Assembly: GCA_964648005.1 (NCBI GenBank)
Contig: CAZYKR010000045.1
Coordinates: forward strand, 1-20,118
Length of the DNA stretch: 20,118 bases
Source of the DNA: JAGQTE01 sp964648005
GTDB lineage: Bacteria > Actinomycetota > Acidimicrobiia > Acidimicrobiales > Acidimicrobilacustridaceae
Reading direction: 5' to 3'
In this document: positions 15,495 through 20,118 of the stretch, in pieces
Layout: the number at the start of each line of letters is the position of its first letter
How positions within the stretch are numbered: the first letter of the stretch is position 1
Notes under the pieces: generated by a model
Database searches by the model: none
Told to the model about the DNA's origin: nothing
The model's input: only the letters and a program-made list of their open reading frames with translations
Made by a program: the position numbers and the translations under genes

Positions 15495-17888
15495 ATGCAG
15501 ACGCAGGTGGGAACGTCGTCTATCCGTCGCGTCGTGGTGCTGCTGATCGCCGCACTCGCGATACTCGCCATCTCGGTGCCGCTGAGCGGCTCCGCCGAGG
15601 CCCAGGGCCCTCCGGGCCGCGGCCGAGGTCCAGAGACCACGGTGGGTGACGCAGGAGCTGCTGGGCGGGGCGGAGCACCGGCCGAGGAGCTGCCGACCAA
15701 CCGCCTCGTCGTCGCCTACGCCGACGGCGCCGCCCCGACGCCGTCGCAGCGTGCCGACGCCTCGATCGACGCCGGCGCTCCCGTCGAGGTCGTGCGCCAG
15801 CTGGGTGACGGCTCGACCGTGCTCGAGCTGCCCAGCCGCATGCCCTACGACCAGGTCGAAGCGCTCGCCGCCGAGCTCGAGCAGCGCCCCGACGTGCTGT
15901 GGGCCGAGCCGGACCTGTGGGTCACCGCCGACGCCGAGCCGACCGATCCCCTGTATGCCACGGAGCATTGGCACTACAAGGAGGTCACGGCCCCGGGGAA
16001 CTACGGCGCCAACCTGCCACCGGCGTGGGACATCACCACCGGTTCGCCGTCGGTGGTGACCGCCGTCCTCGACACTGGCAAACTCGACCACGCCGACCTC
16101 GCCGGTCGGTTCCTGCCCGGCTACGACATGATCTCGGACTCCCAGATCGCCAACGACGGCGGTGGTCGCGACGCCGACCCCAACGACCCGGGTGACTGGA
16201 TCACGTCGGCCGAGAACGCCTCGGGCTACTTCGCCGGCTGTCCGGTGCGCAACAGCTCATGGCACGGGACCCACGTGGCCGGCACCATCGGTGCCGCCAC
16301 GAACAACGGCATCGGCGTCTCGGGCATCAACTGGGTCTCGCCAATGATCGCCGTGCGCGTGCTCGGCAAGTGCGGCGGCTCGTCGGCCGACATCGCCGAC
16401 GCCATCCGCTGGGCCGCCGGGCTGCCGGTCGCCGGTGCACCGACGAACGCCAACCCGGCCGACGTCATCAACATGAGCCTCAGCGGGTCGAGCGCCACCT
16501 GCCCGACCACGTACCAGAGCGCCATCGATGACGCCCGCAACGCCGGGACCGTCGTGGTCGTCGCCGCCGGCAACAACAACGCCGACGCCGGCGCCCGGTC
16601 GCCGTCGAACTGTGCCGGCGTCATCACGGTCGGCGCCACCGCCGGCGACGCCTGGAAGGCCACGTACTCGAACTACGGCTCGACCGTGGAGATCTCCGCT
16701 CCCGGCGGCGACTCCGGCTACGACGGGATGATCCACTCGACGCTCAACACCGGCACCCAGGCACCCGTCGCCGACTCCTACGCCGACTACCAGGGCACGT
16801 CGATGGCCACGCCGCACGTCGCCGGCATCGTCTCGCTGATGCGGTCGGTCAATCCCACCATCACGCCCGACGAGGTCCTCACGATCCTCCAAGACACGGT
16901 GACCCCGTTCCCGGCGGGCGTGGGTGACTGCACCACGGCCATCTGCGGTGCCGGCATCGTCAACGCCGGCGACGCCGTGCAGGCGGCCCGGCAGGGTTCG
17001 ATTTCGGGCGGCGTGTACGACAACGACACGGAAGCGCCGCTGGCGGGCCGGACGGTCGAGCTCTACAAAGGCGGCGTCCTGCAGACGTCGACCACCACCG
17101 ACGCCTTCGGGATGTACGCCTTCGACGGCCTGGCGCCGTCGACCAACTACAAGCTCCGCTTCGTCGGCACCGCCTACTACCTGCCGCAGTTCAACGGCGG
17201 GACACCGTCGCTGGCCGCGGCCCCACCGATCACCGTCACCTCGGGCGAGGACACGCTCGAGTTCGCGTGGCTGATCGCGCGGGCATCGCGGGCGACCGTC
17301 GCCGGCACGGTGACCAACCGTGTCACCGGGGCGCCCCTGCAGGGCATCACGGTCCGGGCCTACGTCAACGACGTCTACTACGTCGGCGTGTCGACGAAAG
17401 CCGACGGCACCTACACCATCGCCGGCCTCGATCCGGCGGCCGGCTCCTGGGACCTGCGCTTCACCGACGGGTCGGGCACGTACCGACTCCAGTGGTGGGA
17501 GAACGCCATCAAGCCCCAGGTGTCGACCCCGGTCAGCCTGGCGGTCAACACCACCACCACCGCCGATGCGCAGCTGACGCCGAACGCCAGCCTGCCCACG
17601 CTGTCGGGCACGGTGCGCGCTGACGGGACGAACGCGCCGATCCAGGGCATCGAGGTCCGCGCCTTCCAGAACGGCCTCGCCGTCGACGTGCGCACCACCA
17701 ACGCCTCGGGCGCCTACACCTTCGGCAACCTGCTGCCCGGCACCTACACGCTGCGGTTCTCCGACCCGGCCAGCAACTGGACCCTCGAGTGGTGGCAGGA
17801 CCAGGCGCTCAAGGCCAACGCCACGAACGTCGTGCTCCCGGTCGGCGGCGCCGTCATCGCGGACGCGCACCTGGCCCCCGCGCCCTAG
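15495..17888 (+). CDS. Secreted subtilisin-family (S8) serine protease with three C-terminal beta-sandwich repeats
   Basis: An extracellular endopeptidase, 797 residues. The start at 15495 gives a Sec signal peptide: SSIRRVVVL then LIAALAILAISVPLSGSAEA. An I9-type inhibitory propeptide follows (about 69-140, LVVAYADG... to PDVLWAEPDLWV), then the peptidase domain (~165-495). The triad is Asp193 (AVLDTGK), His257 (WHGTHVAGTIGA) and Ser436 (GTSMATPHVAGI), with oxyanion Asn360 (AAGNNN). Two short Cys-containing segments (FAGCPV, GKCGG) suggest disulfides. Three repeats of ~95 residues start near 501, 600 and 701 ('SGTVTNxxTGAPLQGITVRAY...TxADGTYTIxGLxPGTYxLRF'), resembling carboxypeptidase-regulatory or SdrD/CnaB-like domains, probably for surface or substrate binding. 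No LPXTG or C-terminal membrane anchor is seen. It is divergent from the TetR gene. Confidence 0.93.
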   Translation: MQTQVGTSSIRRVVVLLIAALAILAISVPLSGSAEAQGPPGRGRGPETTVGDAGAAGRGGAPAEELPTNRLVVAYADGAAPTPSQRADASIDAGAPVEVVRQLGDGSTVLELPSRMPYDQVEALAAELEQRPDVLWAEPDLWVTADAEPTDPLYATEHWHYKEVTAPGNYGANLPPAWDITTGSPSVVTAVLDTGKLDHADLAGRFLPGYDMISDSQIANDGGGRDADPNDPGDWITSAENASGYFAGCPVRNSSWHGTHVAGTIGAATNNGIGVSGINWVSPMIAVRVLGKCGGSSADIADAIRWAAGLPVAGAPTNANPADVINMSLSGSSATCPTTYQSAIDDARNAGTVVVVAAGNNNADAGARSPSNCAGVITVGATAGDAWKATYSNYGSTVEISAPGGDSGYDGMIHSTLNTGTQAPVADSYADYQGTSMATPHVAGIVSLMRSVNPTITPDEVLTILQDTVTPFPAGVGDCTTAICGAGIVNAGDAVQAARQGSISGGVYDNDTEAPLAGRTVELYKGGVLQTSTTTDAFGMYAFDGLAPSTNYKLRFVGTAYYLPQFNGGTPSLAAAPPITVTSGEDTLEFAWLIARASRATVAGTVTNRVTGAPLQGITVRAYVNDVYYVGVSTKADGTYTIAGLDPAAGSWDLRFTDGSGTYRLQWWENAIKPQVSTPVSLAVNTTTTADAQLTPNASLPTLSGTVRADGTNAPIQGIEVRAFQNGLAVDVRTTNASGAYTFGNLLPGTYTLRFSDPASNWTLEWWQDQALKANATNVVLPVGGAVIADAHLAPAP

Positions 17889-18298
17889 TCCACGGTCGGC
17901 GCCGCGCTCGATTCGCCACGCATCTCGTCCACCGGGTCGTCGGACTCGGTGGACGGCGGCGCCTCGCGCAACAGCAACGTGATGAGCACGGCGAGGAGTC
18001 CCATCACCGCTTCGCTGACCCGACCGAGCCGCGCCAGGCGTTGGGCGCGCACGACGTCGAGCGCGGGGCGCGCCACCTCGACGGGACGAAGCACGGCGGC
18101 GCGCACCGCCTCGACACCGCCACGGGCGGGCAGCACCGACGCGCTCGGCACCGGCGCCCGCGTGGTGGCAGCCGTCCCCACCGGCTGCCCCGGCGCAACG
18201 CCGGCGTGACGGCGGTACCGCTCCACCGCCGCGACGCCGCCGGCAACGACGATGCCGGCGGCACCGAGTCGGACGAGGCGGTCGCGGGCACGGGACAC
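17885..18298 (-). CDS. Small membrane protein of unknown function
   Basis: A 137-residue protein I do not recognise. It begins MSRARDRLVRLGAAGIVVAGGVAAVERYRRHAG, with a short hydrophobic helix (~10-24), then an Ala/Val/Arg-rich middle. A second hydrophobic segment (AVMGLLAVLITLLL, ~98-111) precedes an acidic Ser/Glu/Asp-rich tail. Two membrane spans or one span plus an amphipathic region are likely. The reality of the gene is supported by a TACCGT -10 box 8 nt before the GTG start at 18298, the same leaderless pattern as its neighbours. It is convergent with the protease gene, and the two stop codons share CTAG at 17885-17888. Confidence 0.6.
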   Translation of the reverse strand: MSRARDRLVRLGAAGIVVAGGVAAVERYRRHAGVAPGQPVGTAATTRAPVPSASVLPARGGVEAVRAAVLRPVEVARPALDVVRAQRLARLGRVSEAVMGLLAVLITLLLREAPPSTESDDPVDEMRGESSAAPTVD

Positions 18299-18306
18299 GC
18301 CCGTCG

Positions 18307-18312
18307 ACGGTA
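18307..18312 (-). promoter_or_regulatory. Probable -10 box of the small membrane protein gene
   Basis: On the minus strand TACCGT is followed by 8 nt and the GTG at 18298. No convincing -35 hexamer is visible upstream. Confidence 0.45.
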
Positions 18313-18374
18313 GCGCCCTCGCCCGGGCCGACGACCAGCCGGACCGCCGGCGCCGCCCGACGGCCCGGCTGTGT

Positions 18375-18380
18375 CACCAT
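18375..18380 (+). promoter_or_regulatory. Weak -10-like box of the quinone oxidoreductase gene
   Basis: CACCAT lies 8 nt before the GTG at 18389. It departs from TANNNT at the first base, but its spacing is the same as at the other leaderless starts. The 90-bp divergent gap 18299-18388 holds this and the opposing promoter and nothing else that I can recognise. Confidence 0.3.
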
Positions 18381-18388
18381 GACCGGCC

Positions 18389-19333
18389 GTGCACGCCGTG
18401 ACGATCGTCGACGGCCACCTCGAGTGGCGTGAGCACCCCGATCCCGAGCCGGGCACCGGCGAGGTCCTGGTGCGCGTGCGCGCCGCCGGCCTCAACGGGG
18501 CCGACCGGTTGCAGGTGGCCGGGCACTACCCGCCGCCACCGGGGGCGCCCGTCGACATCCCCGGTCTCGAGCTCGCCGGCGAGATCCTGGCGCTGGGTCC
18601 GGGGGCGAAGCGCTTCGCCGTCGGTGACCGCGTGATGGCCGTCGTCGCCGGCGGTGGGCAGGCACAGCTCGCCGTCGTCCACGAGCGTCACCTGCTGCCG
18701 ATCCCCCCGTCCATCGGCTGGGCCGAGGCCGGCGGTTTCGCCGAGGTGTTCACCACCGCCCACGACGCCCTGTTCACCCAGGCGCACCTCTCGCTCGGCG
18801 AGCGGGTCTGCGTCCACGGCGCCGCCGGCGGGGTGGGCACCGCCGGCGTCCAGCTGGCGGTCGCCGCCGGGGCGTCGGTCGTCGCCACGGTACGCAACCC
18901 GGAACGGCGCGACGACGTCGCCGCCCTCGGCGCCACCGTGGTCGACCCCGACGACTTCGGGGCCCACGGTCCCTTCGACGTGATCCTCGAACTGGTCGGC
19001 GCACCGAACCTGCCCGCCGACGTGGCGGCACTGGCCACCGGCGGCCGCATCGCCGTGATCGGGGTCGGTGCCGGCGCCAAGGCCGAGCTCAACCTGCTGG
19101 CGCTGATGGGCGCACGCGGCTCGATCTGCGGGTCGACGCTGCGGGCCCGAAGCCTCGAGGACAAGGCCGACGCCGCGCGCCGCGTGGAGCGACACGTCCT
19201 CGGCCTGCTGGCCGATCGCACGGTGGAGGTGCCGATCGCTGCCACCTATGCGATGACTGACGCAGCGGCGGCGTACAAGCGCTTCGCCGCCGGCAACAAG
19301 TTCGGCAAGATCATCCTGGAGGACCCGACATGA
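18389..19333 (+). CDS. NAD(P)H quinone oxidoreductase, PIG3 family (zinc-free MDR)
   Basis: Probable NAD(P)H-dependent quinone/enone reductase of the medium-chain dehydrogenase/reductase superfamily, 314 residues, cytosolic. The sequence follows PIG3/TP53I3: LNGADRLQVAGHYPPPPGAPVDIPGLELAGEI, the hallmark GGGQAQ (about residues 89-94), the Rossmann nucleotide-binding motif HGAAGGVGTAGVQLA, and the C-terminal ending KFGKIILE. The catalytic-zinc Cys/His ligands of alcohol dehydrogenases are absent, as expected for quinone reductases. The GTG start at 18389 places the first beta-strand (AVTIVDGHLEWREHPDPEPG) at the correct distance. The stop overlaps the next gene's ATG (ATGA), so the pair is translationally coupled. 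Confidence 0.92.
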   Translation: MHAVTIVDGHLEWREHPDPEPGTGEVLVRVRAAGLNGADRLQVAGHYPPPPGAPVDIPGLELAGEILALGPGAKRFAVGDRVMAVVAGGGQAQLAVVHERHLLPIPPSIGWAEAGGFAEVFTTAHDALFTQAHLSLGERVCVHGAAGGVGTAGVQLAVAAGASVVATVRNPERRDDVAALGATVVDPDDFGAHGPFDVILELVGAPNLPADVAALATGGRIAVIGVGAGAKAELNLLALMGARGSICGSTLRARSLEDKADAARRVERHVLGLLADRTVEVPIAATYAMTDAAAAYKRFAAGNKFGKIILEDPT

Positions 19334-19833
19334 CCGCCCATCGCACCCGCTCGGCCATCGCCGTCCTCGGCATCGGGGCACTCGCCCTCGGTGGCGTGGC
19401 CTGTTCGTCGACGAGCGACTCCGACTCGAGCACGGGCACGACACCGACCTCGAGCTGGGATTCGGTCGCCACGACATCGATGCCGCCCGGCGGCTCGACC
19501 GGCGGCTCCACCCCGGGCACTGCGGCAGGAGGAACCGTGTACGACGTCACCGGCGACGAGACGATCCAGACCTCGGTCGGCGAGACGTTCACCATCGCCC
19601 TCGAGGCCAACTCGACCACCGGCTACACCTGGAGCGAGCAGATCGCCGGCGATGCCGTCACCAGCGACGGCGGGGAGTACATCGCCCCCGAGAACGCCAT
19701 GCCCGGCGCCGGTGGCCAGCAGCGCTACACGTACACCGCGGTGGCGGCCGGCACGTCGACGATCACGCTGACCTACACCCAGGTCGGCGGCGAGGTGGGC
19801 AAGACCTACACCGTGACGGTCGAGGTCTCCTGA
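19330..19833 (+). CDS. Chagasin-like (I42) cysteine-protease inhibitor lipoprotein
   Basis: A 167-residue exported protein. The N-terminus has a basic start, a hydrophobic core and GGVACSS (Cys25), a lipobox with Gly rather than Leu at -3; a Ser/Thr/Gly/Pro-rich linker follows. Residues ~75-167 match the chagasin/I42 fold: VGETFTIALEANSTTGYTW (the loop NSTTGYTW at 94-101) and GAGGQQRYTYTAVAAGTSTITLTYTQ (GAGG at 126-129). The third loop (normally RPW-like) is replaced by TQVGGEVG. Chagasins bind papain-family cysteine proteases, so an inhibitor or a non-inhibitory adhesive role outside the membrane is inferred. GGAGG lies 7 nt before the ATG inside the end of the reductase gene, and the ATGA overlap indicates coupling. 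Confidence 0.85.
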   Translation: MTAHRTRSAIAVLGIGALALGGVACSSTSDSDSSTGTTPTSSWDSVATTSMPPGGSTGGSTPGTAAGGTVYDVTGDETIQTSVGETFTIALEANSTTGYTWSEQIAGDAVTSDGGEYIAPENAMPGAGGQQRYTYTAVAAGTSTITLTYTQVGGEVGKTYTVTVEVS

Positions 19834-19858
19834 CGCCGCGGACTCCCGCGATCGGGGA

Positions 19859-19896
19859 CGCTCGGCGTCGGGGCAGGGACACTCAGACGCCGAGCG
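19859..19896. terminator. Candidate bidirectional terminator between chagasin and carD genes
   Basis: Perfect 11-nt arms CGCTCGGCGTC (19859-19869) and GACGCCGAGCG (19886-19896) flank a 16-nt loop between convergent genes. The right arm encodes the last carD codons and the carD stop lies in the loop. No T-tract follows on either strand, so termination is only a possibility. Confidence 0.4.
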
Positions 19897-20118
19897 CCTT
19901 GTCGATGCGCGCCTCGGCCTCTTCCTGATCGACATCCCACGACACCGCCAGCTCCGAGGTCAGCAGGTAGCGGGCGTTGGCGTACATCGACTGCTCGGCC
20001 GTCGACAGCTTGGCGTTGCGCAGGCGGATCGCCAGGTTGCGCACCACCTCGGCGCAGGCGAACACGTCGCCGGACTTGAGCTTCTCCTGGTGGTTCTTGA
20101 ACCGCCGCGACCAGTTGG
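19883..20118 (-). CDS. carD: CarD family RNA polymerase-binding transcription regulator, C-terminal part
   Basis: This is the C-terminal DNA-binding domain (about 78 residues visible); the N-terminal RNA-polymerase-interacting domain lies beyond the window edge. CarD binds the RNA polymerase beta subunit and stabilises the open promoter complex. The visible start NWSRRFKNHQEKLKSGDVF closely follows the mycobacterial pattern, including the Trp that wedges into the promoter -10 fork (Trp85 in M. tuberculosis). The helical remainder (AEVVRNLAIRLRNAKLSTAEQSMYANARYLLTSELA) is typical. The stop is at 19883-19885. Only the direction and the C-terminus can be judged; start and promoter are outside. 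Confidence 0.93.
   Translation of the reverse strand, partial: NWSRRFKNHQEKLKSGDVFACAEVVRNLAIRLRNAKLSTAEQSMYANARYLLTSELAVSWDVDQEEAEARIDKALGV

Overview
The window is very GC-rich, densely coded DNA with short intergenic gaps. An actinobacterium fits best: GTG starts are common, many -10-like TANNNT boxes sit 7-8 nt before start codons (leaderless style), and the right edge carries the C-terminus of an actinobacterial-type CarD. The secreted NHL-repeat protein ending in tandem ~125-residue 'ARILDSRDGTGG...NVTVTGG...VIADVVGWY' modules is a style I associate with Acidimicrobiia; that placement is inference, not proof. I see no rRNA, tRNA, CRISPR array, insertion sequence or phage gene.

Layout, left to right. 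(1) 2-3070 (+) is a 5'-truncated single-chain ABC exporter with two permease-ATPase halves whose ATPase domains have decayed in complementary ways. (2) 3138-5372 (+) is a large Tat-exported lipoprotein of unknown function, possibly polysaccharide-lyase-like. (3) 5401-6819 (+) is fumarase C. (4) 6874-8387 (-) is a two-gene unit: an HSL-type alpha/beta hydrolase followed by a membrane PAP2 phosphatase. (5) 8410-11655 (-) is the large secreted NHL-repeat protein. (6) 11872-13949 (+) is an alkane-oxidation operon: a TetR regulator with its own promoter/operator, alkane 1-monooxygenase AlkB, and a small DUF2277 protein. (7) 13981-15386 (-) is a second TetR regulator translationally coupled to a membrane fatty-acid-hydroxylase/sterol-desaturase family enzyme; its promoter and start codon lie inside a striking near-perfect 49-bp palindrome. 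(8) 15495-17888 (+) is a secreted subtilisin-family protease with three C-terminal beta-sandwich repeats. (9) 17885-18298 (-) is a small membrane protein whose stop codon overlaps the protease stop in a shared CTAG. (10) 18389-19833 (+) is a PIG3-type quinone oxidoreductase coupled by ATGA overlap to a chagasin-like lipoprotein. (11) 19883-20118 (-) is the 3' part of carD.

How they fit together: the centre (11.9-15.4 kb) holds two TetR-controlled, membrane, histidine-rich non-haem iron oxygenases facing each other, suggesting hydrocarbon or lipid hydroxylation under ligand-responsive repression. The other genes are a mixture of cell-envelope/exported proteins and housekeeping metabolism. The most notable observations are the split-function ABC transporter, the TetR palindrome centred on its own start codon, the recurrent TANNNT-N7/8-start signature that fixes several gene starts, and the unclassified Tat lipoprotein.
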